This document shows positions 25,157-34,435 of a DNA stretch of 64,000 nucleotides, one piece after another. How positions within the stretch are numbered: the stretch's first letter is position 1; the number at the start of each line of letters is the position of its first letter. The position numbers and the translations under genes were made by a program. Origin of the DNA: an uncultured bacterium (GTDB lineage Bacteria; Bacillota; Clostridia; Christensenellales; HGM11417); contig CAJMQN010000001.1 of NCBI GenBank assembly GCA_905215695.1, positions 1 to 64,000 on the forward strand. The letters run 5' to 3'. The notes beneath the pieces were generated by a model that worked only from the letters and a program-made list of their open reading frames with translations, was not told the origin of the DNA and did no database searches.

Positions 25157-25432
25157 TTATTTTCGGTAATATTCGCACAACTCCATGCCGAATAAAATCC
25201 CCTTGCGGAAGGCGCGGAGCGTGCATTCGTCCTCTGTGAGCATATCGCTGTGCGACTCTTCGTCTATAAATCGGTGGAAAAGTTCCTGTTGTTTTTCGTC
25301 AAGCGCCGCGAGAACTTCGTCCGCCATATCGCAGACTTTGTCGTTTTGCGCCGTAACTTCCGGCGTCAAAATCTCTTCGTCACAATCTTCGCCGAATACT
25401 TTTTCTACAATCTCTCTCAATATCGATTTCAT
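25157..25432 (-). CDS. Small acidic protein, paralogue of the 57580-57855 product (DUF6809-like)
   Basis: 91 residues from the ATG at 25432 (GAGG in front); a GTG four codons upstream is also open. It opens MKSILREIVEKVFGED and ends FRKGILFGMELCEYYRK, with a central run of acidic helices. A second gene in the window encodes a protein with the same start and end (57580-57855). The length and the C-terminal F-x-x-G-x-x-x-G-x-x-L pattern resemble the clostridial DUF6809 family; this is a tentative assignment. Function unknown. Confidence 0.7.
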   Translation of the reverse strand: MKSILREIVEKVFGEDCDEEILTPEVTAQNDKVCDMADEVLAALDEKQQELFHRFIDEESHSDMLTEDECTLRAFRKGILFGMELCEYYRK

Positions 25433-25517
25433 GGTTTTCCTCACTTAAGTTCTTAAGTCTCATTATATTATTTTCGTATTTTTTTGGCTGCTAAAATCCC
25501 AATTTGGGAAGATAAAT

Positions 25518-25558
25518 CACCGTACCTCTTGGCAGGGGTGCGGTGTTTTGTTAATTTT
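25518..25558 (+). terminator. Orphan plus-strand terminator
   Basis: A nine-base-pair stem (25518-25526 with 25537-25545, one G-T pair) followed by a T-rich run. No plus-strand gene ends here; a 13-base palindrome (TCCCAATTTGGGA) lies just upstream. It may end antisense or read-through transcription, or be a remnant. Confidence 0.45.
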
Positions 25559-25600
25559 TCTCAAAAATCAGAAACATTTTTCAAAAATGTTAAATTTCTA

Positions 25601-25629
25601 TTGCAATTCCTTGGGTTTTTGGTTAAAAT
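25601..25629 (+). promoter_or_regulatory. Promoter of the phosphohexomutase gene
   Basis: TTGCAA (25601-25606), 17-base spacer, TAAAAT (25624-25629). Confidence 0.7.
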
Positions 25630-25658
25630 AGAGAGGAAAGCAACGGAGGTGGCGAGAC

Positions 25659-27170
25659 ATGACGGAATGGGCGAAATTCAAGAGCGGCACGGACATCCGC
25701 GGAACGGCTTGCGAGGGCGTGGAAGGTCAGCACGTTGACCTGACCGACGAGGTCGTCACGACCATGGCAAAAGCCTTTGCGGCATGGCTCCGTGACGCGC
25801 TCGGCAGAGAAACCCTGACGGTTTCGGTCGGGCACGACTCCCGTATTTCGGCGGAACGTCTGAAAAAGTGCGTGATCGAGGGTTTGCGCGAGAGCGGAAT
25901 ATCGGTCGTGGACTGCGGTCTGTGTTCCACCCCCGCGATGTTCATGACGACGCAGGTGCCCGAGACGGACTGCGACGGCGCAATTCAGCTCACGGCGAGC
26001 CACCACCCCTTCAATAAGAACGGACTCAAATTTTTCACCAAAAAGGGCGGTTTGGAGGGCGCTGACATTTCGGACATTCTTCGCCGCTGTGAAGAGGGAA
26101 ACTTTCCCGCCCGTTCGGGATTTTCGATTCGGAACGTGGACTTTTTGGACATCTATTCCCGCATTCTCGTCGAACAGGTGGAGAAAGCCTGCGGCAGGAA
26201 AAAACCGTTGTCCGGCTTCCGCATCGTCGTGGACGCGGGCAACGGCGCGGGCGGGTTCTATGTCGAAAAGGTATTGAAACCTCTCGGCGCGGACACGACG
26301 GGGAGTCAGTTCCTCGAGCCGGACGGCAGGTTCCCCAACCATATCCCGAACCCCGAAAACAGGGACGCGATGAAGGCAATCTGTTCCGCGGTGCTCGAAA
26401 ATCGGGCGGATTTCGGAATCATTTTCGACACGGACGTTGACCGCGCGGGCGCGGTGGGAAGAGACGGTGCGGAAATCAACCGCAACCGTCTGATCGCGCT
26501 GATATCGGCGATTCTCTTGGAGGAGCGCTCGGGGTGCACGATTGTGACGGACTCGGTGACGAGCGACGGTCTCGCGGCGTTTCTCGCCGAGCGGGGGGGC
26601 GTCCATCACCGTTTCAAACGCGGCTATCGCAACGTCATCAACGAGGGTATGCGCCTAAACGCCGAAGGCATTGACTGCCCGCTCGCCATCGAGACGAGCG
26701 GACACGCGGCGCTGCGTGAGAATTACTTTTTGGACGACGGCGCCTATCTCGTGACCCGTCTGCTCATCAAAATGGCGAAACTCCGCGAGGAGGGCAAAGA
26801 CCTTGAGGACCTCGTCTCGGGTCTCCGCGTCCCTGTAGAGGAGGCGGAAATCCGCATGGGATTCCGTACCGCGGACTTCAAAACATACGGCGCAAAGATG
26901 CTTGAGGAGCTTGAGAAGGCTTGCCGCCTTGCGGAAGGATTCCGCGTCGCGGAGGACAACCGTGAGGGCGTGCGCGTGAACCTCGACGCGGGGAAGGGAA
27001 ACGGTTGGTTTCTTCTGCGCATGAGCCTGCACGACCCCATCATGCCGCTGAATATCGAGAGCGAGGAAAAGGGCGGAACGAGAGTCATTGCGCGCGAACT
27101 CTTTGAACTCTTAAAGGGATACGAGGGGCTGAATCTCGATAATCTGAAAAATTATATCGAAGAAAAATAA
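25659..27170 (+). CDS. Alpha-D-phosphohexomutase (phosphoglucomutase/phosphomannomutase family)
   Basis: 503 residues with the four-domain phosphohexomutase layout. The phosphoserine loop is TASHHPFNKNGLKFF with Ser114 as catalytic serine; the metal loop is DTDVDRAGAV; the sugar-binding loop is ETSGHAALRE (E-x-S-G-H); the phosphate-binding loop lies in the C-terminal domain. It interconverts hexose 1- and 6-phosphates. The TASHHP rather than TASHNP and the length place it in a group often annotated as bifunctional PGM/PMM. Forms part of carbohydrate metabolism with the transketolase gene that follows 24 bases later. Confidence 0.92.
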   Translation: MTEWAKFKSGTDIRGTACEGVEGQHVDLTDEVVTTMAKAFAAWLRDALGRETLTVSVGHDSRISAERLKKCVIEGLRESGISVVDCGLCSTPAMFMTTQVPETDCDGAIQLTASHHPFNKNGLKFFTKKGGLEGADISDILRRCEEGNFPARSGFSIRNVDFLDIYSRILVEQVEKACGRKKPLSGFRIVVDAGNGAGGFYVEKVLKPLGADTTGSQFLEPDGRFPNHIPNPENRDAMKAICSAVLENRADFGIIFDTDVDRAGAVGRDGAEINRNRLIALISAILLEERSGCTIVTDSVTSDGLAAFLAERGGVHHRFKRGYRNVINEGMRLNAEGIDCPLAIETSGHAALRENYFLDDGAYLVTRLLIKMAKLREEGKDLEDLVSGLRVPVEEAEIRMGFRTADFKTYGAKMLEELEKACRLAEGFRVAEDNREGVRVNLDAGKGNGWFLLRMSLHDPIMPLNIESEEKGGTRVIARELFELLKGYEGLNLDNLKNYIEEK

Positions 27171-27194
27171 AAGCAAAAAAACATGGAGGACACT

Positions 27195-29180
27195 ATGAAC
27201 ATCAAAGAATTGAGCGTAAACACGATCCGCGTCCTTGCGGCGGAGGCGATTCAGAAGGCGAATTCGGGACACCCGGGTCTCCCGATGGGCGCGGCGCCCA
27301 TCGGCTACGCGGTTTGGGCGGACAATATGGTGCACAATCCGGCGAACCCGAAATTTGAGAATCGGGATCGTTTTATCCTCTCCGCGGGACACGGTTCGAT
27401 GCTGGAATACGCGCTTTTGCACCTGTTCGGGTACGGCGTGACCAAAGAGGACCTCATGAATTTCCGTCAGTTCGGCTCCAAGACCCCGGGACACCCGGAA
27501 TACGGTCATACGCCGGGCGTGGAGACGACGACGGGTCCGCTCGGGCAGGGCATCGCAAACGGCGTAGGCATGGCGCTCGCGGAGGCGCATCTCGCGGCGA
27601 AATTCAACCGCCCGGGTTTCCCGATTGTCGATCACTATACCTATGTCGTGACGGGCGACGGGTGCATGGAGGAGGGAATCGAGTACGAGGCGGCGTCCTT
27701 TGCGGGCACGCTCGGGCTCGGCAAACTCATCGTTCTCTATGACGACAACGACATCACCATCGAGGGCAATACGGACATCACCTTCCGCGAGAACGTCGGC
27801 AAGCGTCACGAGGCGCAGGGCTGGCACGTGCAGTATGTCGCGGACGGCAACGACGTCGAGGCAATCAACAAGGCGATCAAGAAGGCGAAGAAGGTAGAGA
27901 ACAAGCCCTCTCTCATTGTGGTCAAGACGGTCATCGGCTACGGCTCGCCGCTCGCGGGCAAGCACGACTGCCACGGCGCGCCCCTCGGGGTCGCGAATCT
28001 CGAGGCGACCAAAAAGACGCTCGGCTGGACGGAGGCGCCCTTCGAGGTGCCCGAGGCGGTCAAAGAGCACATGGAGACCCTGAAGAACAAGGGCAAGCGC
28101 GCCGAATCCAAATGGAAGAGGCTGTACAAGGCGTACCGCGCGCAGTTCCCGGAGCTCGCGGCGGAGTACGAGGGTTTCATGAAGGGCAAGAAACCCGACC
28201 TTCTGAACAACGAAGAGCTTTGGAAATTCGAAAAGCCGGACGCGACCCGAAATACGAGTTTTCAGGTTTTGAACAAACTTGCCGACCTTATCCCCAACCT
28301 CATCGGCGGCTCTGCGGATCTCGCGCCCTCCAACAAATCCAACATGAAAAAGCGCGCGGATCTGACGCCCGAGGACAAGTCGGGGGACAACATTCACTTC
28401 GGCATCCGCGAGCATGCGATGAGCGCGATCACGAACGGCATGGTTTTGCACGGCGGACTGACCTGCTACTGCTCGACCTTCTTCGTGTTCACCGACTATA
28501 TGAAGAACGCGATGCGCATGAGCGCGCTCATGGGTCTCCCTGTGACCTACGTCCTGACGCACGACTCCATCGGCGTGGGCGAAGACGGTCCGACGCATCA
28601 GCCTGTCGAGCACCTCGCGGGACTGCGCGCGATTCCGAATATCAAAATTTTCCGTCCCGCGGACGGCAAGGAGACGACGGCGGCGTGGATTTCCGCACTC
28701 TCCGGCGACAAGCGCCCGACCTGCCTTGTGCTGACCCGTCAGAACCTGCCGCAGTACGAGTCGAGCGGCAAGGACGCCTTGAAGGGCGGCTATATCCTCG
28801 CGGACAGCGACAAGAAAACGCCGGACGTCATCCTGATGGCGAGCGGTTCGGAGGTGGAACTCATCGTCAAGGCGAAAGAGGTATTGAGGGAGAAGGGAAT
28901 CGACGCCCGCGTCGTGTCCATGCCCTGTATGGAACTCTTCAACGAACAGCCCGAGAAGTACCGCGAGAGCGTCCTTCCCTCCAAGGTGCGCGCGCGGGTT
29001 GCGGTGGAGGCGGCGGTGTCTCTGTCCTGGAATCGCTACGTGGGACTTGACGGCGCCTGCGTATGTATGGATACCTTCGGCGCGTCCGCGCCCGCGGATG
29101 AACTCTTCCGTCACTTCGGATTCACGGTGGAGAACGTCGTGGAGAAAGCGGAATGTGTAGTCGAAAAACTCAAAGCGTAA
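27195..29180 (+). CDS. tkt: Transketolase
   Basis: 661 residues, full length. Thiamine diphosphate motif GDGCMEEGIEYEAASFAGTLGL...LYDDNDITIEGNTD, the N-terminal GHPGLPMGAAP and the pyrimidine-domain GIREHAMSAITNGM with the catalytic Glu are all present. It transfers two-carbon units in the non-oxidative pentose phosphate pathway. The ATG at 27195 is chosen over an upstream ATG at 27183 because GGAGG (27185-27189) lies between the two at correct spacing for the later one. A strong terminator follows. Confidence 0.97.
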   Translation: MNIKELSVNTIRVLAAEAIQKANSGHPGLPMGAAPIGYAVWADNMVHNPANPKFENRDRFILSAGHGSMLEYALLHLFGYGVTKEDLMNFRQFGSKTPGHPEYGHTPGVETTTGPLGQGIANGVGMALAEAHLAAKFNRPGFPIVDHYTYVVTGDGCMEEGIEYEAASFAGTLGLGKLIVLYDDNDITIEGNTDITFRENVGKRHEAQGWHVQYVADGNDVEAINKAIKKAKKVENKPSLIVVKTVIGYGSPLAGKHDCHGAPLGVANLEATKKTLGWTEAPFEVPEAVKEHMETLKNKGKRAESKWKRLYKAYRAQFPELAAEYEGFMKGKKPDLLNNEELWKFEKPDATRNTSFQVLNKLADLIPNLIGGSADLAPSNKSNMKKRADLTPEDKSGDNIHFGIREHAMSAITNGMVLHGGLTCYCSTFFVFTDYMKNAMRMSALMGLPVTYVLTHDSIGVGEDGPTHQPVEHLAGLRAIPNIKIFRPADGKETTAAWISALSGDKRPTCLVLTRQNLPQYESSGKDALKGGYILADSDKKTPDVILMASGSEVELIVKAKEVLREKGIDARVVSMPCMELFNEQPEKYRESVLPSKVRARVAVEAAVSLSWNRYVGLDGACVCMDTFGASAPADELFRHFGFTVENVVEKAECVVEKLKA

Positions 29181-29189
29181 AGAGATAAA

Positions 29190-29225
29190 AGAGGGCTTTC
29201 CCGTCACGGGAAAGCCCTCTTTTTC
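29190..29225. terminator. Bidirectional terminator after tkt
   Basis: Perfect 14-base-pair stem with a three-base loop (29190-29203 and 29207-29220), T run on the right, A run on the left; serves tkt and the converging surface-protein gene. Confidence 0.95.
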
Positions 29226-29232
29226 TGTCTTG

Positions 29233-30411
29233 TCAGTCGAGGAAAATCGTGTATGTGAACCAATCGCTCGCAGTGATATAGCCGGTGTACCATTCATAGT
29301 CGCAGGAGATCCGGACATAGTAGTCCGCCGGGTTTTCTATCGTCGCCGAAAATTCGCCCGATACGCGGTAAACATTTCCCTCCTTCACGAGAGCGCTCGC
29401 AAGTGTCAGCGTTTCGACGGTAGTGTTCCCTTTTTGCAGATAGAGGTTAAAATTTTTGACGGCGGTAGGCGTTCCCCGCATTTCGATTTCGAAGGAGATG
29501 ACGCCGTCTGAGACATTCGCGTTTCCAACCGTAATGTCCGGGCAGGCGTAGTTGGGGAAAGCGGTGCTCCCGGAACTTGTGTTCGTCTCTCGCGTACCGT
29601 CCCCGTTTGCGTCGTATTCGTAATGGACAGCAAACTCATAGACAAACCCGCTGGTAAGCCCCTCCACGCGATAGGTGCGCTTATCCTGATCCGTAACGGG
29701 GATTTCCACAGCGTCACCCACCCAATTTCCTCCGGATTTCGCGCGGTAGGTGATTTTGGTGATGTGCGCAAGCTCGTAGGGATCCCTTTTTGTGACATGC
29801 GCGAGTGCGTAGTTGGAAAAAGCTTGCGCCTCAATCAAGACAGCGGGCTCGTTCGTGATTTTCCACTGCGCGTCAAAATTCATATCCTCGGTCACGGAAT
29901 AGCCGTAAAAGACCCATTCGCGCCCCTCGGTCAGCCATTTGACAAAGGTGTAACCGGGCTTTGACGGATTTTCGGGCTGTTCGGCTTTGTCCCCGTGCGG
30001 AACGCTCTGCGCGGGCACAGGGGAGCCGCCGAAGGTGTTGAATGTCACCTCGTGTTTTCTCACCGCCGCCCCCGAAAGAAATTCGTTCAGCCATTCCTCT
30101 TCGGTGCCCGTGTAATTCGGATGATATTTGCAATAGATTTGGTACGCGGACAGACCTGCGTCTCCGGTGTCACCTTTTGGTCCGGTTGCACCGGTCTCGC
30201 CTTTCGGACCCTGTTCTCCGCGGAATGCCTCAATGAGCTCCTCAAGCGTACCGGTATAGCCCTTTTCGACCGCCATCTGATAGACTGCTTCCATGGAAAG
30301 CGCATCGTGATTGCCGTTTCCGGACGCTCCCGCGCCCTCTCCGCGCGCCCCGGTCAGGAGCATCGCCCCCGCAAGCAGGCAGGAGAGCAGACATCTTTGA
30401 AAATATTTCAT
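29233..30411 (-). CDS. Secreted protein with collagen-like repeat and InlB-type (Flg_new) repeat
   Basis: 392 residues. A signal peptide (MKYFQRCLLSCLLAGAMLLTG) is followed by short helical motifs of the EAVYQMAVEKGYTGTLEELIE type on both sides of a collagen-like run of about seven Gly-X-Y triplets (residues 69-90). Then comes one InlB B-repeat (VTFNTFGGSPVPAQSVPHG, GYTFVKWL) and two beta-sandwich-like stretches. There is no LPXTG anchor or C-terminal membrane segment. Such proteins are exported and probably adhere to the surface or host matrix. AGGGGG precedes the ATG. Confidence 0.85.
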   Translation of the reverse strand: MKYFQRCLLSCLLAGAMLLTGARGEGAGASGNGNHDALSMEAVYQMAVEKGYTGTLEELIEAFRGEQGPKGETGATGPKGDTGDAGLSAYQIYCKYHPNYTGTEEEWLNEFLSGAAVRKHEVTFNTFGGSPVPAQSVPHGDKAEQPENPSKPGYTFVKWLTEGREWVFYGYSVTEDMNFDAQWKITNEPAVLIEAQAFSNYALAHVTKRDPYELAHITKITYRAKSGGNWVGDAVEIPVTDQDKRTYRVEGLTSGFVYEFAVHYEYDANGDGTRETNTSSGSTAFPNYACPDITVGNANVSDGVISFEIEMRGTPTAVKNFNLYLQKGNTTVETLTLASALVKEGNVYRVSGEFSATIENPADYYVRISCDYEWYTGYITASDWFTYTIFLD

Positions 30412-30486
30412 AAAAAAATCCCCCTGAAATAGTATCTCATGATGCCATATCGGGGGGAGAAAGTCAAGATACGTCCTTTTTATTTT

Positions 30487-30849
30487 TTAAAGCAGTACCG
30501 CAAGAAGAATCGCGCCGACGAAGAGCGCGCCGAGAACGGCGACGGTGAGAATTTCGGTCTTGCCAAAAGTGAACCGCGCGAGCCCGTCAACGGCGGTGAC
30601 GATGGGGCGATACTTCCCGTTCGGGCGCACGCTGACGAACCCGCCACCGAGGTCGAACACAAAATCGGCGTCGGAAACGAAACCTGTCGCGCCCTCGACA
30701 TAGAGGGATTTCGGCGTTCCCGCCTCGAGCCGGAGGATTTCCATGCCGCCCGCGAGCAGACGCACGTCCTCCTTTGCGGTGAGGATTTCTATTTTTTTGA
30801 CGGTTCCGTTGTCAAAACGGCACTCCGCCGTCCACTTGCGGTATCGCAT
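30487..30849 (-). CDS. Small protein with C-terminal membrane anchor, unknown
   Basis: 120 residues; strand-rich soluble part (residues 1-90) and one hydrophobic helix at the very C-terminus (VAVLGALFVGAILLAVLL), i.e. a tail-anchored layout. GGAGG precedes the ATG. It begins ten bases after the typA stop and is probably cotranscribed. No family recognised. Confidence 0.7.
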   Translation of the reverse strand: MRYRKWTAECRFDNGTVKKIEILTAKEDVRLLAGGMEILRLEAGTPKSLYVEGATGFVSDADFVFDLGGGFVSVRPNGKYRPIVTAVDGLARFTFGKTEILTVAVLGALFVGAILLAVLL

Positions 30850-30859
30850 GAAACCTCCG

Positions 30860-32680
30860 TCAGGATTTTTTGAAGGCGAGCTTTAAGCGCTGTTCGCCGG
30901 AAAGAATGGTTTTGCGGATACGGATGTTTTTGGGCGTGACCTCGAGCATTTCGTCGTCGGCGATAAATTCGAGCGCCTCCTCGAGGGACATTCTCTTGGG
31001 CGTAATCAGCCGGAGCGCCTCGTCGGAAGAGGAGGAACGGCAGTTGGTGACGTGCTTTTTCTTGCAGACGTTGACGCGGATGTCCTCGTTCTTGGGGGAA
31101 TAGCCTACGACCATGCCCTCATAGACCTTGCATCCGGGGTCAATGAACAGAACGCCTCGCTCCTGCGCGTTAAAGAGCCCGTACGTCACAGCCTCGCCCG
31201 TCTCATAGGCGACGAGAGAGCCCGTCTGTCTGCGCGGAATTTCGCCCTTGAAGGGCTGATATTCGTAGAATACGGAGTTCATAATCCCTTCGCCCTTGGT
31301 GTCGGTGAGAAATTCGTTCTTGAAACCGAAAATACCCCGTGAAGGGATAATAAATTCGAGCTTGATCCGCGACCCCTGCGGCGACATGTGCAGAAGTTCG
31401 CCCTTGCGCGTGCCCATGCGTTCCATAACCGAACCGACGCTCTCCGCGGGTACGTCGATGAGAAGCTTTTCGCAGGGTTCGCAGAGCTTGCCGTCCATCT
31501 CCTTCATCATGACCTTTGGCATGGACACCATAAATTCGAAACCTTCCCGCCTCATGTTTTCGATGAGAATGGAGAGGTGCATTTCGCCCCTGCCCATGAC
31601 CCGGAAACTGTCCGAGCTGTCAGTGTCCGACACGCGCAGGGAGACGTCCTTTAAAAGCTCCTTGTAGAGCCGTTCCCGCAGGTGCCGAGTGGTGACGAAC
31701 TTTCCCTCCCGTCCCGCAAACGGACTGTTATTGACCGAGAACGTCATCTCAACAGTGGGTTCGGAAATCTTGACGAAGGGTACGGGTTCGATGTCCGAAG
31801 GGGGGCACAGGGTGTTGCCGATGAAAATATTTTCAATGCCCGAGAAACAGACGATGTCGCCGACCTTGGCGTTTTCGACGGGGACGCGCTTGAGTCCCTC
31901 GATTTGAAAGAGGCTTGCGACCCGACCCTTCTGTCGGAGTTCGGGGTTGTGATAGTCGCAGAGCACGACCTCCTGATTGACGTTGATCTGTCCGCGCTCG
32001 ATTTTGCCGATTCCGATCCGCCCGACATAGTCGTTGTAGTCGATTGCAGAGACGAGGAGCTGCAGCGGCTTGTCCGCGTCCCCCTCGGGGCAGTCGATAT
32101 AGCTCAAAATGGTGTCGAAGAGGGGCGTTAAATTTTCTCCGGGCACATTGTAATCGAGCGACGCAGTGCCGTCCCGCCCGGAGCAGTAGAGAATGGGGCA
32201 GGAGAGCTGTTCGTCGGTGGCGTTGAGGTCGAGAAGGAGCATCAAAACCTCGTCCGCAATCTCGTCGAGGCGCGCCTCGGGCTTGTCGATTTTGTTGACG
32301 ACGACGATGACTTTGAGCCCGAGTTCGAGCGCCTTGGAGAGCACGAACCGCGTCTGCGGCATGCATCCTTCCGCAGCGTCCACCAAGAGGAGCACGCCCG
32401 AAACCATTTTTAAGACGCGCTCAACCTCTCCCGAGAAATCCGCGTGCCCGGGGGTGTCGATGACGTTGATTTTGACCCCCTTGTAGTGAATGGAGGTATT
32501 TTTCGCGAGAATGGTGATACCGCGTTCGCGTTCGAGGTCGTTGCTGTCCATGACGCGCTCATCGACCTGCTGATTTTCGCGGAAAGTGCCCGCCTGCCGG
32601 AGCATTTGGTCCACGAGTGTGGTCTTGCCGTGGTCAACGTGCGCGATAATCGCGATATTTCTCAAATCTTCTCTAATCAA
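30860..32680 (-). CDS. typA: Ribosome-associated GTPase TypA/BipA
   Basis: 606 residues, normal length. G1 AHVDHGKTTLVDQML, G2 region RGITI, G3 DTPGHADF, G4 NKIDKPEA, then the elongation-factor-like beta-barrel, two alpha/beta domains and the TypA-specific C-terminal domain with the KKHVTNCRSSSSDEALRL loop. It is a translational GTPase of the EF-G fold that helps ribosome assembly under stress or cold. The start is TTG at 32680, matching the usual N-terminus (REDLRNIAIIAHVDHG), with GGGAG about ten bases upstream. Confidence 0.97.
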   Translation of the reverse strand: MIREDLRNIAIIAHVDHGKTTLVDQMLRQAGTFRENQQVDERVMDSNDLERERGITILAKNTSIHYKGVKINVIDTPGHADFSGEVERVLKMVSGVLLLVDAAEGCMPQTRFVLSKALELGLKVIVVVNKIDKPEARLDEIADEVLMLLLDLNATDEQLSCPILYCSGRDGTASLDYNVPGENLTPLFDTILSYIDCPEGDADKPLQLLVSAIDYNDYVGRIGIGKIERGQINVNQEVVLCDYHNPELRQKGRVASLFQIEGLKRVPVENAKVGDIVCFSGIENIFIGNTLCPPSDIEPVPFVKISEPTVEMTFSVNNSPFAGREGKFVTTRHLRERLYKELLKDVSLRVSDTDSSDSFRVMGRGEMHLSILIENMRREGFEFMVSMPKVMMKEMDGKLCEPCEKLLIDVPAESVGSVMERMGTRKGELLHMSPQGSRIKLEFIIPSRGIFGFKNEFLTDTKGEGIMNSVFYEYQPFKGEIPRRQTGSLVAYETGEAVTYGLFNAQERGVLFIDPGCKVYEGMVVGYSPKNEDIRVNVCKKKHVTNCRSSSSDEALRLITPKRMSLEEALEFIADDEMLEVTPKNIRIRKTILSGEQRLKLAFKKS

Positions 32681-32733
32681 AAGTAGGGTCTCCCAGGGGA
32701 AATTTCATCATTCCAGTTTATCACAAATATATA

Positions 32734-32762
32734 TTATACCCCTTTTGCCCCCTTTTGACAAA
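32734..32762 (-). promoter_or_regulatory. Sigma-A promoter of typA
   Basis: Read on the minus strand: TTGTCA (32762-32757), 17-base spacer, TATAAT (32739-32734). It lies between galT and typA, so typA is transcribed separately even though the genes are collinear. Confidence 0.8.
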
Positions 32763-32767
32763 CGTTT

Positions 32768-34273
32768 TTAGATTGATTTCCCCTCCACAAAGGAAAGCGA
32801 CCGCACGAAATCGCGGAAAGCGTCCTGCCCCTCGTCGTCGGCTTTGAATACGGCGGTATTTTCGAGGATATGCACGCAGGTGCGGTTGATCACCCCGCGA
32901 ATCGCCTTATTCGCGGCGTAAACATCCTCAAAGGGCGCTTGCTCTTTGAGTTCGTCGAAGAGATTGCGGTGCTTTTCGAGCGCGGCGGGGAGTCGGGGGG
33001 ATTTTTTCGTGAGACATTCCGCGAGCTGTGCGCTCTCCGCGTCCAGCCGTCCGGGCAGGATAAACAGTCCCATGACCTCGATAATCCCGATTCCCTCCTT
33101 TTTGATGCCGTGGTACTCGGGGTGCGCGTGGAAAATGCCGTCGGGATAGGTCTCGTCCGTCCGGTTGTTGCGCAGAATGAGTTCGGCGACGAAGTTGTCC
33201 TCCGCCTTTCGGAAGATGGGCGTAACGGCGTTGTGCGGTTGGTCGGTCTCCGCGAGGATACCGAGCGCGGGATTGGAATAAACTTTCCACTTTTCGTTGA
33301 TTTCGTCCGCGGCGGCGACGATCTCCTCGCGGTCGGGAGAGGTGAGGCGGATCACGGAATTGTACCAGTCCGCAATCTGTACGCGCAGGGTTCCCTTTGC
33401 GGCGAAGGTCTCCCGCGCGGCGGCGCGGTGCATGGGCATGATGAACCCGCCCCCCTGAAAATGCTCGTGCGTGAGAATAGACCCGCCCACGATAGGCAGG
33501 CAGGCGTTCGAGCCGAGGAAATAGCAGGGGAATTTCTCCACGAATTCGGCGAGCCTTGAAAAAGTATCCCGGTTCATGACCATGGGTCTGTGCTCTTCCG
33601 AAAAGACGATGCAGTGCTCGTTGTAATAGACGTAGGGCGAATATTGCAGATACCATTTTTCGCCGTTTAACTCGAGGGGAATGACCCGCAGGTTTTCGCG
33701 CGCGGGGTGGTTCTGCCGTCCCGCGTAACCGAGGTTTTCGAGACAGAGCATGCACTTCGGGTACGAAGAGGGCGGGAGGCTCTTGAGCCGCGCGATTTCT
33801 TTGTTGTCCTTTTCGGGCTTGGATTTGTTTATCGTGACGATGACGGAACCTTCCTCATCCGCGTATTCCCAAATGATATTTTTGTTGATGTCCTCCATGC
33901 GGATATAGTTGGAGGCAATATTGAATTTATAGAAGTTCTCCAGCGCCTTTTTGACCCCGAGGTTTTCGGAATCCGCCTGAAACTTTTCGATGACGGCGGA
34001 GGGACGGGGCAGGAGCAGGCTCACGAGATAGGTGTCGAAGAGCATCGCGTCCTCCCGCGCCGCAATGCCCTGTCCGACGGCGTAATCGACGAGGGGCTCG
34101 AGAAGCTTTCCCGCGGAATCGGGCGCGTCGGGTTCGGCGGCGACCCCGTAAGCGGGTTCGACTTTGAGCGCGTGGCAGAGGAGATTGCGCGAGAAGATGA
34201 GATCCTCCTCGCTGAGCCGGAAGTTTTTGCGCGCGAAAGCGCAGAGATTTTCAATGTCGGTCAGAATTCTCAT
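32768..34273 (-). CDS. galT: UDP-glucose--hexose-1-phosphate uridylyltransferase (GalT, Firmicutes type)
   Basis: 501 residues, matching the long Firmicutes class II GalT rather than the 350-residue enterobacterial type. The active-site region is GGSILTHEHFQGG, and HPARENLRVIPLELNGEKWYLQYSPYVYYNEHC precedes it, both typical of the class. It transfers UMP between UDP-glucose and galactose-1-phosphate in the Leloir pathway; no galK or galE is adjacent. Start at 34273 with GGGAG ahead and a clear promoter. Confidence 0.93.
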   Translation of the reverse strand: MRILTDIENLCAFARKNFRLSEEDLIFSRNLLCHALKVEPAYGVAAEPDAPDSAGKLLEPLVDYAVGQGIAAREDAMLFDTYLVSLLLPRPSAVIEKFQADSENLGVKKALENFYKFNIASNYIRMEDINKNIIWEYADEEGSVIVTINKSKPEKDNKEIARLKSLPPSSYPKCMLCLENLGYAGRQNHPARENLRVIPLELNGEKWYLQYSPYVYYNEHCIVFSEEHRPMVMNRDTFSRLAEFVEKFPCYFLGSNACLPIVGGSILTHEHFQGGGFIMPMHRAAARETFAAKGTLRVQIADWYNSVIRLTSPDREEIVAAADEINEKWKVYSNPALGILAETDQPHNAVTPIFRKAEDNFVAELILRNNRTDETYPDGIFHAHPEYHGIKKEGIGIIEVMGLFILPGRLDAESAQLAECLTKKSPRLPAALEKHRNLFDELKEQAPFEDVYAANKAIRGVINRTCVHILENTAVFKADDEGQDAFRDFVRSLSFVEGKSI

Positions 34274-34303
34274 GTACAGTTTCTCCCAATCAAATCTTTA
34301 ATC

Positions 34304-34332
34304 ATTATATCGTTTTTCGCTATTTTTTGCAA
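34304..34332 (-). promoter_or_regulatory. Sigma-A promoter of galT
   Basis: On the minus strand TTGCAA (34332-34327), 17-base spacer, TATAAT (34309-34304). Confidence 0.8.
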
Positions 34333-34361
34333 CAAACTGCGCAGGATAAAAACAATTAAGA

Positions 34362-34391
34362 TTGACAAGCCCCGCCGGATTATAGTATAAT
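34362..34391 (+). promoter_or_regulatory. Sigma-A promoter of greA-lysS
   Basis: TTGACA (34362-34367), 18-base spacer, TATAAT (34386-34391); ribosome site GGAGGGAG at 34422-34429. Confidence 0.85.
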
Positions 34392-34435
34392 CTTTTAGAT
34401 ACAGAGAAAAAACATGTATTCGGAGGGAGCCGATT

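Noticed and set aside
27183..27194. Upstream ATG of transketolase
   Set aside because: The ribosome binding site GGAGG lies downstream of this ATG and upstream of the next one, which must therefore be the start.
27111..29318. 735-codon open frame on the minus strand
   Set aside because: It is antisense to transketolase, is rich in Arg, His, Val and Leu in the way typical of GC-rich shadow frames, and has no ribosome site or domain. The same applies to long frames opposite UPF0210 (1740-3215), the M6 protease (58169-60022) and pckA (60723-62297).
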